From Anaerolineae bacterium (GTDB lineage Bacteria; Chloroflexota; Anaerolineae; Aggregatilineales; JAFGMM01), in NCBI GenBank assembly GCA_027494055.1, contig JAOSJO010000012.1:434001-498000 (forward strand): a stretch of 64,000 bases of DNA, in the 5' to 3' direction. Under the pieces are notes generated by a model that had not been told where the DNA came from, made no database searches, and saw only the letters and a program-made list of their open reading frames with translations. Made by a program: the position numbers and the translations under genes. Positions within the stretch are counted from its first letter, which is position 1, and every line of letters begins with the position of its first letter. Below are positions 37,607 through 47,253 of this stretch, piece by piece.

Positions 37607-37996
37607 ATGGAGAAACTTCAGATCACCGTGCCCGCAATGTTTGGCGATCACCACGTCCTGGCCGTGCGCAATATCCTGCTCGCAATCGACGGCGTCGCCG
37701 ACGTTGTCGCCAGCGCTGCCTGGCGTACCGTCGAAGTCACCTACGACCCCGCCAAACTGTCCCCAGAGCAGATCGAGCGCCGCCTCGACGAGGAGGGTTA
37801 CACGCACCCGGCGGAGGCGCCCGTGCTTGACCCTAATGCCGAGCGCACCCGGCGGTACAGCTCGACCCTCATCGCCGCCGTCAAGACAATCGGCTTCGCC
37901 CAGAAGATTGCACCTGTGGCTGACACCCGCCCTCTCTATCCGTGCCCTGGCATGATGCCGTGGCGCGACAACGCTAACGTAGTCGATGAGGCATAG
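37607..37996 (+). CDS. HMA-fold protein lacking the CxxC metal site
   Basis: 129 residues. The open frame starts at 37571, but AGGAGG lies about eight bases before ATG 37607, giving MEKLQITVPAMFGDHHVLAV. Residues 1-70 follow the heavy-metal-associated ferredoxin-like fold (VRNILLAIDGVADVVASAAW, VEVTYDPAKLSPEQIERRL). The loop that carries CxxC in metal chaperones reads AMFGDHHV, with two histidines instead. A 60-residue tail ends YPCPGMMPWRDNANVVDEA. It lies 11 bases before the CO dehydrogenase gene, so a role in CODH/ACS assembly or metal handling is plausible but not shown. Confidence 0.75.
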   Translation: MEKLQITVPAMFGDHHVLAVRNILLAIDGVADVVASAAWRTVEVTYDPAKLSPEQIERRLDEEGYTHPAEAPVLDPNAERTRRYSSTLIAAVKTIGFAQKIAPVADTRPLYPCPGMMPWRDNANVVDEA

Positions 37997-38007
37997 GAGC
38001 ATCCTGT

Positions 38008-40036
38008 ATGGCTAAGAAGAAAGAACGTCCTATAGAGGAATTGAGCATCGACCCCGCCGCGCAGCAGATGTTAATCCGCGCGCAGGAGATTGGCATCAGC
38101 ACGGCGTTCAGCCGCGCCGATGAACTCACCGCGTGCAACATTGGCGGGGCGGGCATGTGCTGCAAGATGTGCGGCATGGGGCCGTGCCGGCTCACCAAAG
38201 AGGGCGACCGGGGCATTTGCGGCGCAACAATCGACACGATCCAGGCGCGCAACCTGGCGCGCGCGATTGCCGGCGGCGCTTCCGCGCACAGCGATCACGG
38301 GCGCGACATGGCCTTCACGCTCAAGGCCGTCGCAACCGGCGAGGCGCCCGATTACCGCATCCGCGACATCGTGAAGCTGCGCCACATCGCGTCGCTCTAT
38401 GGCATTCCGACTGAAGATCGCACCTCCGAAGACATTGCCAGCGACCTGGCCGACCTCTACATGGCGCAGTTCGGCCAGCAGCGCGGCAGCGTCATCCTGA
38501 CCAAACGCGCGCCGAAGAAGCGACAGGAACTGTGGCACGAGAAGGGCGTGATGCCGCGCGGCGTTGACCGGGAAGTGGTGGACCTGCTGCACCGCACCCA
38601 CATCGGCGACGACCAGGACCCACATCACATCCTTCAGGGTGCAGTGCGCACTGCCATAGCCGACGGCTGGGGCGGCAGCCTGATCGCCACCGACGTTTCG
38701 GATATTCTGTTCGGCACGCCGGCGCCCGTCATGGGCGCGTCCAACCTGGGCGTGCTCAGCACGGATGAGGTCAACGTCGTCGTGCACGGCCACGAGCCAA
38801 CCCTTTCGATGATGATCGTGGCAGCCTCGCAGGACCCGGAGATCATCGAGTATGCCCGGTCGAAGGGCGCGAAAGGCGTCAACATCAGCGGCATCTGCTG
38901 TACTGCCAACGAAATGCTCATGCGCCAGGGCATCCCGGCGGCGGGGGAACTTCCTGCAACAGGAGCTTGCCATCCTCACCGGCGCGGTCGAAGCGATGGT
39001 TGTGGACGTGCAGTGCATCATGCAGGCCCTCGTCGAGGTTGCCAGCCACTTCCACACCGAGATTGTCACGACCTCGCCCAAGGTCAAGATCACCGGCGCG
39101 ACCCATATCGAGTTCGATGAGCATCGCGCGCTTGACATCGCCAAGAGCATCCTCAAACGCGCCTGTGACCGTTACGCGCAGCGCGGCGAGACGCACATCC
39201 CCGACGTGAAGTCGGACCTCGTCGCCGGCTTCTCGCACGAGTACATCAACTACATGCTCGGCGGCACGTATCGCGGCAGCTTCCGCCCGCTCAACGACGC
39301 GATCATGGCCGGGCGCATCCGGGGCGTGGCCGCGATCATTGGCTGCAACAACCCCCGGAGCAATCACGACTACCTGCACATCGAGGTGACGCGCGAAATG
39401 CTCAAGCAAGACGTGCTCGTTGTGCAGACCGGCTGCGGCGCGATTGCCAGCGCCAAGGTCGGCTACCTGCTCGGCGAGGCCGGGCTGGACGAGGTCGGGC
39501 CAGGCCTGCGGGAGATTTGCGAGACGGTCGGCATCCCGCCGGTGCTGCACGTCGGGAGCTGCGTGGACAACGCGCGCATCCTCACGGTGCTGTCGCAGAT
39601 GGTCGAAGAAGGCGGCCTCGGCGACGACATCGACCAGGTGCCCGCGGTCGGACTCGCGCCCGAATGGATGAGCGAGAAGGCGCTCTCTATCGCCACCTAC
39701 TGCGTCGCCAGCGGCGCGTATGTCATCATGGGCGGCTCCAACCCCGTTGAGGGCATGGTAGATCGCGTGCCGCAGAGCCGCTACGTCGCCGAAGAGATTC
39801 TCCTCAAAGAGTGGGAAAACCTCTACGGCGGCAGGCTGGAGTTCATCGACGATCCGCAGGAGATGATCGAAAAGACCCTTGCGCACATCGACCGGAAGCG
39901 CGCGGACCTGGGCCTGCCGGCCTACGACGCGACCCTGTGGGGCAAGAGCGGCGACTGGCGCATGGCCGAACTGGAGACGCTGCCGCTGGAGGCGCGCGAA
40001 AACGCCCTCTACGGCGTACCGGTTGGCGACGATTAG
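38008..40036 (+). CDS. acsA: Carbon monoxide dehydrogenase catalytic subunit (frameshifted)
   Basis: Ni-Fe-S enzyme that interconverts CO2 and CO. About 676 residues, in the CooS/AcsA size range. The D/B-cluster cysteines are in TACNIGGAGMCCKMCGMGPC (C43, C51, C52, C55, C60) with C71 completing the set. C-cluster ligands are recognisable: VVVHGHEP (His), NISGICCTANE, IIGCNNPRSNHDY, VVQTGCGAIAS and LHVGSCVDNAR. A shift in the G run at 38943-38947 breaks the frame between GIPAAG and NFLQQELAILTG. Downstream order (ACS fusion, corrinoid protein, RACo, AcsE) makes this the CO-supplying subunit of a CODH/ACS complex. Confidence 0.95.
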
Positions 40037-40060
40037 CGCAATCCGTTGACACTATCCCTC

Positions 40061-40087
40061 GTAGGGGCGCGACTGTTGCGCCGCTAC
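40061..40087. repeat. GTAGGGGCGC palindrome
   Basis: GTAGGGGCGC-GACTGTT-GCGCCGCTAC, one mismatch, in the 94-base gap between CODH and ACS. It belongs to the dispersed palindrome group and would form an mRNA hairpin between the two genes. Confidence 0.65.
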
Positions 40088-40130
40088 CGGCGGTCGAACA
40101 GGTCCGTCTGTCTGAAGGAGTACGCAATAC

Positions 40131-43100
40131 ATGTCCAAATACATCGCAACCCGTGCAATCAAAGGCGCGAACGCCATTGTCGGCGAGGCTGACTACATGC
40201 TGCGTCGCGCTCTACAGGAGAAAGGCCCTGACGCGGAGGTCGCGTTCCCCAACACGGCCTATTACCTGCCGTTCATCCTGGCGATGACCGGCTGGGAGAT
40301 CAAGACCCTGGGCGACCTCAAGCCCGTGATGGAACACGCCAAGGGCCTGCTCCACCCCGTGCCGTCTGACAAGCGCTGGACGCCATACCTCGGCGAGACG
40401 CTGGACAGCGGCATGGCGACGCTGTTCGCTGAGGAAATCATCGCCGCGGTCCGCTTCGCCTACAACATGGAACCGCAGCCGATCCCCGGCCTGCACATGG
40501 CCGGCAGCACCGACTACGGCACAAACGGGGCAGGCGGCTTCGCCAACGGCCCCATCGACGACATCCAGTTGCGCTCGTGGGGTATCCAGCTCGTGGATGG
40601 GCGTATGCCGGGCTTTGCGGCTGTCGTCGGCAAGGCCAAGAGCAATGAGGTTGCCGTCCGCATCGTGCGCGAGCTGCAACAGCGCAACATCCTCACCTTC
40701 CTGTGCGGCAACGTCAACGGGCGCAGTATCATCCACCAGCTCATGGAAGAGGGCATCGAGATGGGCTACGATACCTACATCGTGCCCTTTGGCCTCGATA
40801 CCATCAGCGCCATCTACCCGCTGGGCTTTGCGTCCCGGTCGGCGCTCACCTTCGGCGGCCTTAAAGGCGGGCAGGCGCGCGAAATCCTGCTCTACAACAA
40901 GCAGCGTGTCTTTGCCTTTGTGCTCGCCCTGGGCGAGGTGGACGACCTCAAGTACGCCACCGCCGCCGGCGCAATCAGCTTCGGCTTCCCGGTCATCGCC
41001 GATACCATCATTCCGCAAATCCTGCCCACCGGCATCACCGACTACGAGCACGTCGTCTCCATGCCCTTCAACGAGATTGAGGGCACAGACGACGGCGAAC
41101 GCGCCGCCAGGCTGGTGCAAAAGTGCATCGAGGTGCGCGGCGTCAAGATCAAGGTTAGCGAGGTGCCGATCCCGGTGTCCTACGGTTCCGCCTTCGAAGG
41201 CGAGGTGGTGCGCCGCGCCGACATGCGCATCGAGTTCGGCGGCAAGAACTCGCGCTGCTTCGAGTACCTGAAGATGGTGGGCATGAACGACATCGACGAC
41301 GGGACAGTTGAGGTCGTCGGCCCGAAAATGGAAAGCGTCGAAGACGGCGGCTCGATGGATATGGCTATCGTCGTCAAAGTCGCCGGACGCAAGATGCAGC
41401 AGGACTTTGAGCCGGTGCTGGAGCGGCAGATCCACTACTTCGTCAACGGCGCGAACGGCGTGCAACACATCGGCCAGCGCGACATCGCCTGGATCCGCGT
41501 CAGCACCGCGGCTGCCGAGAAGGGCTTCAGCCTGGAGCACTTCGGCAAAATCCTGCACGCGCGCTTCCACGCCGACTTTGGCGCCATCGTCGATAAGGTC
41601 GCGGTGACGATCTACACCGACCCGGACGAGCACGCGAAGTGGCTCGCCGAAGCGCGCGAGGCGTACCAGTTCCGCAACCAACGCCTCGCCACACTCACCG
41701 ACGACGCAGTGGATGAATTCTATAGCTGCACCCTGTGCCAGAGCTTCGCGCCGGACCACGTGTGCGTGGTCAGTCCGGAGCGGCTGGGCCTGTGCGGCGC
41801 GTACAACTGGCTCGACTGCAAGGCCAGCTACCAGATCAACCCCACCGGCCCGAACCAACCCATCCGGCTCGGCAAGTGCCTGGAGCCGGTGAAAGGCTAC
41901 TGGGAGGGCACGCTGGATTACGCCAAGATCGGCTCGCACGGGGCGGTACAGGAAGTCTCCATGTACTCCATCATGGAGAACCCCATGACCGCGTGCGGCT
42001 GCTTCGAGTGCATCGTGATGCTCATCCCCGAAGTGCAGGGCGTGATGGTCGTCAGCCGCGAGGACACCGGCATGACGCCCGCCGGCATGAAGTTCAGCAC
42101 GCTCGCGGGCATCGCGGGCGGCGGTATGCAGACGCCCGGCGTGATGGGCGTGGGCAAGTTCTACCTGACCAGCCGCAAGTTCATCTCCGCCGATGGCGGC
42201 TTCAAGCGCATCGCGTGGATGTCTAAGAACCTCAAGGACAGCATGCGCGCCGAGCTGCAGGCGGTCGCGGAGCGTGAGGGCATCCCCGACCTGATCGACC
42301 GCATCGCCGACGGCGACGCGGTGCAGACGGTGGAGGAGCTGGAGACGTGGCTGAAGGAGAAGGGCCACCCCGTGCTGGAGATGGGTCCAATGCAGCCCGG
42401 CGAAGGCGCGCCCGTGCCCGAACGGGAACCCGTCGCCGAGGCCGTGGCCGCCACCGAACCGGAGGCCGAAGCGCCAGCCCCCGCCCCACCGGCTGAGCCA
42501 ACGCCCGCCCCGGCGGCTGAAGCGCCTGCGCCCACCCCAGCGGCTGAACCCGCGCCCGCCCCGGTCGCGAAGGCCGAACCGCCGTCGCCCCCGCTGCCGC
42601 CCTCTGACGGCGCCGAAGCGACACAGGCTGTGGAGATGATCCGGCGCGCGCTGGTCGCGGGCCTCAGCGCCGCCCTGAAGGAGCTTGGCGGCATCCCACC
42701 GGATGCCGTCTCGGCGCTCACCGGCGCGCCCGCGCCGGTCGCGGCGCCCGCGCCGGCAGCGCCCGCTCCCGAAGCGCCGGCCGTGGCCCCGCCAGCGCCG
42801 GCTAAGAAGGTCGAACTTCCGCCGGACCCGGTCTGGATCGCGCCAGGGACCAAGACCGAGATCGCGAAGGATAAGTGGACCGGCAAAGTGCGCGAGATCA
42901 CGCTGGGCGCGACCGCCGCTGAGGGCGGCACGCGCGCCCGCACCGTGACCGTCGGCGGTGAGAGCGCCATGCCCTTCCTGCACTTCGAGGGGCAGACGCC
43001 GCACCCGCCGGCCATCGCGCTGGAAATCGTCGACAAGAAGCCGGAAGACTGGTCGCCGCTGCTGCTCGAAGCCTGGGGCGACGTGATGAACGATCCGGCG

Positions 43101-43814
43101 CAGTGGGCCAGGGCCGCTGAAAGCGCGGGCGCAGACCTGCTGCTGTTGCGGCTCTCGCTCAACGGCGCTGACGGCAGCGCGCTCACGCCGGCAAAGGCCG
43201 TGGACACGGTTAAAGCCGTGCTGCAAGCCAGCGGCCTGCCGCTGATCGTCTTCGGGCCGGGCCAAGCCGAGGTGGACAACCAGGTACTGGTGCCCATCGC
43301 CGAGGCGACCAAGGGCGAGCGGTTGCTGCTCGGCATCTGCGAAGACAAGAACTACCGCACCATCGCCGCCGCCGCGATGGCGAACAACCACCTCGTCAAC
43401 GCCCGCGCGTCGATGGACGTGAACCTCTCCAAGCAGCTCAACATCATGATCAGCGATATGGGGCTGCCGCTGGACCGCATCATCATGGACCCGACGACCG
43501 CGTCGGTGGGCTATGGGTTCGAATACGGCTACTCGGTTATGGAGCGGCTGCGCATGGCCGCCCTGCAGGGCGACAGCACGACGCAACTCCCGATCCTGGT
43601 GACGCCCGGCGAAGAGGTCTGGCGCACCAAGGAGGCGAAAGTGGGCGACGAAGTGCCCGCAGCCTGGGGCGACTGGAAGCGGCGGGCGATCAACTTCGAG
43701 ACGCTGACCGCCGTGGGTCTGATCCAGTCCGGCGCAAACATCGTCGTGCTGCGCCACCCGGAGACGCTCAGGCGCGTCCGCGCGGCCATCACCGATCTGA
43801 TGACGAAGGAATAG
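40131..43814 (+). CDS. acsB: Acetyl-CoA synthase fused to corrinoid protein small subunit
   Basis: A single uninterrupted frame of 1,227 residues. Residues 1-755 are a bacterial-type acetyl-CoA synthase with its N-terminal CODH-contacting domain. The A-cluster cubane cysteines are C533, C536, C545 and C555 (SCTLCQSFAPDHVC, then GLCGAY), and the Ni-d ligands are Cys622-Gly-Cys624 (TACGCFECI). A Pro/Ala/Glu-rich linker (about 755-826), a short helical segment (AEATQAVEMIRRALVAGLSA) and a second Pro/Ala linker follow. Residues about 900-1227 are the delta/AcsD subunit of the corrinoid iron-sulfur protein (TARTVTVGG-type start, LLLGICEDKNYRTIAAAAMA, IIMDPTTASVGYGFEYGYSV). In well-studied acetogens these are separate genes. 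No separate acsD is in the window. The following gene is the large subunit. Confidence 0.93.
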   Translation: MSKYIATRAIKGANAIVGEADYMLRRALQEKGPDAEVAFPNTAYYLPFILAMTGWEIKTLGDLKPVMEHAKGLLHPVPSDKRWTPYLGETLDSGMATLFAEEIIAAVRFAYNMEPQPIPGLHMAGSTDYGTNGAGGFANGPIDDIQLRSWGIQLVDGRMPGFAAVVGKAKSNEVAVRIVRELQQRNILTFLCGNVNGRSIIHQLMEEGIEMGYDTYIVPFGLDTISAIYPLGFASRSALTFGGLKGGQAREILLYNKQRVFAFVLALGEVDDLKYATAAGAISFGFPVIADTIIPQILPTGITDYEHVVSMPFNEIEGTDDGERAARLVQKCIEVRGVKIKVSEVPIPVSYGSAFEGEVVRRADMRIEFGGKNSRCFEYLKMVGMNDIDDGTVEVVGPKMESVEDGGSMDMAIVVKVAGRKMQQDFEPVLERQIHYFVNGANGVQHIGQRDIAWIRVSTAAAEKGFSLEHFGKILHARFHADFGAIVDKVAVTIYTDPDEHAKWLAEAREAYQFRNQRLATLTDDAVDEFYSCTLCQSFAPDHVCVVSPERLGLCGAYNWLDCKASYQINPTGPNQPIRLGKCLEPVKGYWEGTLDYAKIGSHGAVQEVSMYSIMENPMTACGCFECIVMLIPEVQGVMVVSREDTGMTPAGMKFSTLAGIAGGGMQTPGVMGVGKFYLTSRKFISADGGFKRIAWMSKNLKDSMRAELQAVAEREGIPDLIDRIADGDAVQTVEELETWLKEKGHPVLEMGPMQPGEGAPVPEREPVAEAVAATEPEAEAPAPAPPAEPTPAPAAEAPAPTPAAEPAPAPVAKAEPPSPPLPPSDGAEATQAVEMIRRALVAGLSAALKELGGIPPDAVSALTGAPAPVAAPAPAAPAPEAPAVAPPAPAKKVELPPDPVWIAPGTKTEIAKDKWTGKVREITLGATAAEGGTRARTVTVGGESAMPFLHFEGQTPHPPAIALEIVDKKPEDWSPLLLEAWGDVMNDPAQWARAAESAGADLLLLRLSLNGADGSALTPAKAVDTVKAVLQASGLPLIVFGPGQAEVDNQVLVPIAEATKGERLLLGICEDKNYRTIAAAAMANNHLVNARASMDVNLSKQLNIMISDMGLPLDRIIMDPTTASVGYGFEYGYSVMERLRMAALQGDSTTQLPILVTPGEEVWRTKEAKVGDEVPAAWGDWKRRAINFETLTAVGLIQSGANIVVLRHPETLRRVRAAITDLMTKE

Positions 43815-43818
43815 AGAC

Positions 43819-45155
43819 ATGGCACTAACCGGCATCCAAATCTACAAGCTGCTGCCGCAAACCAACTGCAAGGACTGCGGGTATCCCACCTGCCTGGCCT
43901 TCGCGATGAAGCTCGCCGCGAAGCAGGAAGAGCCTGAGAAGTGCCCGCACCTCTCCGACGAGGCGAAGGACACGCTCATGGCGGCGGCCCGCCCGCCGGT
44001 GCAGCTTGTCGCGCTCAAGAGCGATGGCTACCAGGCGCAGGCCGGCGGCGAAACCGTGATGCACCGCCACGAGAAGCGCTTCTTCAACAAGCCAGGGCTG
44101 CTGCTGCGCGTCTACGACAGCGAGCCGGCGGACGCGATCAAGGCCAAGGTCGCCGAGGCGGAGGCTTTCGTCGTGGACTACGTGGGCATGGACCTGGTCG
44201 TTGACGGCTTCGTCGTGCAGGCGGACGGCGGCGACTTTGCCGCTGCCGTGAGCGCGGTGCGCGCCAGCTCGAAGCGCCCGCTCGTGCTGGCCGGCGCGCC
44301 GGAGGCCCTCAAGGCCGGGCTGGCGCAGCTCGGCGAGGACGAAACGCCCATGCTCTGCTGCGCCAACGCCGACAACTGGGAGGCGATGGCCGCGCTCGCC
44401 AAGGCGCATCACGCCGCGCTCGCGGTTGAGGCCGGCACGGTAGACGACATGGTGGCGCTCGTCCAGAAGGTCGAGGGCGCGGGCGTCGAGAGCGTCGTGC
44501 TCGCGCCCAAACAGCGCACCATGCACGGCATGGTGATCGCCAACACCGTCATCCGGCGGATGGCGCTCAAGAAGAACTTCCGCCCGTTTGGCTACCCCAT
44601 CCTCAGCTTCCCCGGCGACGTAGGCGACCCTGACCGGGAAGCCGCGCTCGCGGCGACGGCCATCGCCAAGTATGGCGGCTTCATCGTGCTCGATCACTTC
44701 GACCCGGCGGCGTGGTACCCGCTGCTCGTCATGCGCGAGAACCTCTACACCGACCCACAGAAGCCGATCCAGGTGACCGCCGGGCCTGTACGAGATCAAC
44801 AACCCCGGCCCCGAAGACCCGGTGCTGACGACGACCAACTTCAGCATCACGTACTTCGCCGTCGCCAACGAGGTTGACGGGTCTGGGCTGCCGGCCTGGC
44901 TGCTGGTGAACGACGCCGAGGGCATGAGCGTGCTCACCGCGTGGGCGGCGGGCAAGCTCGACGCTGAACGCATCGCCAAGTCGGTGAAGGAGTTCGGCGT
45001 CGAGGAGAAGGTGACCAAGAGGGTGCTCGTGCTGCCTGGGCACGTGGCCGTGCTCTCCGGTGAGGTGGAGGAAGAACTGCCCGGTTGGGGAGATCAAGGT
45101 CGGGCCGCGCGAGGCGGTGGACATAACGGCGTACATCAAGCAAGTTCTGGCGTAA
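43819..45155 (+). CDS. acsC: Corrinoid iron-sulfur protein large subunit (frameshifted)
   Basis: Binds the cobalamin that receives the methyl group from AcsE and passes it to acetyl-CoA synthase. The N-terminal 4Fe-4S domain has the cysteines in NCKDCGYPTCLAFAMKLA and KCPHL. The middle is a TIM barrel; the C-terminal part is the corrinoid-binding domain (TTTNFSITYFAVANEVDG, GLPAWLLVNDAEGMSVL). Shifts near 44785 and 45085 must be repaired; the second restores the ending IKVGPREAVDITAYIKQVLA and stop at 45153-45155. About 445 residues, normal for AcsC/CdhE. It starts four bases after the stop of the fusion gene, so synthesis of the two halves of the corrinoid protein is tightly coupled. Confidence 0.93.
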
Positions 45156-45266
45156 CATCTGGTCAGCGGCGTCCTTCCGTGCTAAGCTAAGCCGGCTATG
45201 CCGCGCCGCGCGCGCGGAAGGACGCTGCCTGACGGACGCAGGCCGATTGGGGGAGTTACGCCGCAC

Positions 45267-47189
45267 TTGACCGAGCACAGAGTTCGCTTTCAGCCCAACA
45301 ACGTAGACGCCAATGTGCCATCGGGCGCGCTGCTCAGCGAAGCAGCGGCCCTCGCCGGTGTAGACCTGAACCAGCCGTGCGGCGGCCAGGGCCGCTGTGG
45401 GCGCTGCGCGGTGCGCGTGCTCGATGGGGAGGTGCGCCGGCGCAGCACGGTACGCCTCTCCGCCGAAGACGTGGCCGAAGGGTGGGCGTTGGCCTGCCAG
45501 ACCACGGTCCTGGGCGACGTGACGGTCGAGGTGCCGCCGCAAGAGCAGGTCGAGCGCCACCTCACCACCGACCGCACCGCCACCCCGGTCGAGGTCCCGG
45601 AGGGCTACGATCCGGCGGAAGACCTGACAATCCGTGCCGTGAACCTCACCCTCACGCCGCCGGATATGTCGGATCAGACCGATGACTGGTCGCGCGTGCA
45701 GGTCGCGCTTGCCCGCGCCGGCATCGACGAACCCCAGGCCCCGCTGGACTTCCTGCGCAAGCTGGGGCCGACGCTCCGCGAAGGCGACTGGGAGGCGCAC
45801 ATCATCTACGAGACCGACACGTGGGATTGCCAGCCGTGCCATGCGCGCCTCATCGACATCCGGCCCGGCCACCAGGCCGATGACCGCCTCTGGGGCGTGG
45901 CAATCGACATCGGGACGACCACGGTCACGGTCTTCCTCGTCGAGCTGGTATCCGGCGCGGTAGTGGCGCAGGTCGCGGACTACAACGGCCAGATCAGGCG
46001 CGGCGAGGACGTGATCTCACGCATCATCTACGCGAGCAAGGACGGCGGCGCGAGCGAGATGCAGGCGCTGGTCATCGAGACGATCAACACGCTCATCGAC
46101 ATGGCGTGCAAGCGCGCTCAGGTCTCCCCGGATGATGTCGTGAAGGCCACCATCGCCGGCAACAGCACGATGATGCACCTGCTGCTGGCGTTGCCGTCCG
46201 CAAGCATCCGGCTCTCGCCCTTCATCACCGGCGTGAACCACATGCCGACCATTGCGGCGAAGGAGATCGGCCTTGCCATGAACCCGCTGGCGACGGTCGA
46301 TTGCCTGCCCAATGTCGCCAGCTACGTCGGCGCGGACATCACGGCGGGCGTGCGCAGCAGTGGCATGGACGAGACTGACGACCTCACGCTCTTCATCGAC
46401 GTGGGCACAAACGGCGAGATGGTGCTCGGCACGCGCGAGTGGTTCCTGGCCTGCGCTGCGTCGGCGGGGCCGGCCTTCGAGGGCGCGGGCGTGCAACACG
46501 GGATGCGCGCCACGCGCGGCGCCATCGAGGAGGTGTGGATCAACAGCGCGACATACGAGCCGAGCATCCGTGTGATCGGCAATGTGCGGCCGGCGGGCCT
46601 GTGCGGCAGCGCGCTGCTTGGCCTCCTTGCCGAAATGTTCATGACCGGCCTCATGGACAAGGGCGGCAATATCGACCTGACCCTGCCCACCGAGCGCGTC
46701 CGCGAGGGCGAGCACGGGCCGGAATACGTCATCGCCTGGGCTGATGAAACCAGCATCGGGCGCGACATTGTGATTACGCACGTGGACATCGACAACCTGT
46801 TGCGCGCCAAGGCCGCCATCTACGCCGGGTTCACCGTGCTGGCGACAAGCGTCGGCGTTGACCTGGCCGACGTGCAGCGCGTGTTGATCGCGGGCAACTT
46901 CGGGAAGTACATCAACGTCGAGAAGGCCATCCAGATCGGCCTGCTCCCCGATATGCCGTGGGACCGGTTCGCCTTCCTGGGCAACACCGCCGTGCGCGGC
47001 GCGTACCTGGCGCTGCTCAAGCGCGAAGAGCGCGAGCGCATCAAAGAGATCGCCAACAAGATGACGTATCTGGAGCTTTCAGCCGACAACAGCTTCTACG
47101 AGGCATTTACGTCGGCGCTGTTCCTGCCGCACACCGACCTCAGCCTGTTCCCTGGGGTGGCGGCGGAGTTGAGCCAGGCACGGGCGTGA
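45267..47189 (+). CDS. Reductive activator of corrinoid protein (RACo, ASKHA type)
   Basis: About 640 residues, intact. The N-terminal domain is a [2Fe-2S] ferredoxin with CGGQGRCGRCAV and a fourth Cys in LACQT. A linker and the ASKHA ATPase domain (DUF4445) follow: WGVAIDIGTTTVTVFLVEL, ATIAGNSTMMHLLL, LFIDVGTNGEMVLG and VLIAGNFGKYINVEKAIQIG. RACo uses ATP to reduce inactive Co(II) corrinoid protein to Co(I). Start: the open frame extends to ATG 45198, but residues upstream of 45267 are Arg-rich and unlike the family; TTG 45267 (LTEHRVRFQP) with GGGGGAG 12 bases before is preferred, at moderate certainty. Located between AcsC and AcsE, matching its partners. Confidence 0.9.
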   Translation: MTEHRVRFQPNNVDANVPSGALLSEAAALAGVDLNQPCGGQGRCGRCAVRVLDGEVRRRSTVRLSAEDVAEGWALACQTTVLGDVTVEVPPQEQVERHLTTDRTATPVEVPEGYDPAEDLTIRAVNLTLTPPDMSDQTDDWSRVQVALARAGIDEPQAPLDFLRKLGPTLREGDWEAHIIYETDTWDCQPCHARLIDIRPGHQADDRLWGVAIDIGTTTVTVFLVELVSGAVVAQVADYNGQIRRGEDVISRIIYASKDGGASEMQALVIETINTLIDMACKRAQVSPDDVVKATIAGNSTMMHLLLALPSASIRLSPFITGVNHMPTIAAKEIGLAMNPLATVDCLPNVASYVGADITAGVRSSGMDETDDLTLFIDVGTNGEMVLGTREWFLACAASAGPAFEGAGVQHGMRATRGAIEEVWINSATYEPSIRVIGNVRPAGLCGSALLGLLAEMFMTGLMDKGGNIDLTLPTERVREGEHGPEYVIAWADETSIGRDIVITHVDIDNLLRAKAAIYAGFTVLATSVGVDLADVQRVLIAGNFGKYINVEKAIQIGLLPDMPWDRFAFLGNTAVRGAYLALLKREERERIKEIANKMTYLELSADNSFYEAFTSALFLPHTDLSLFPGVAAELSQARA

Positions 47190-47253
47190 TTAGATCTTTC
47201 GCGTAGCGCGCGCCGGGGGTCCGGGGCGCTGAGCATAGACCAAGGAGAGAGTC

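Noticed and set aside
38008..40036. Programmed frameshifting or internal split of CO dehydrogenase
   Set aside because: The break lies in a G run, has no slippery heptamer with a downstream structure I could recognise, and similar breaks affect many unrelated genes here, so sequence error is simpler.
40046..40130. Internal promoter before the ACS fusion (TTGACA at 40046)
   Set aside because: The -35-like hexamer is perfect, but no acceptable -10 lies 15-19 bases downstream.
40212..43835. A 1,207-residue open frame on the minus strand opposite the ACS fusion
   Set aside because: It is the mirror of a GC-rich coding frame: no start signal, no family features, composition of His/Arg/Val-rich antisense translation. 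The plus strand carries clear ACS and AcsD motifs.
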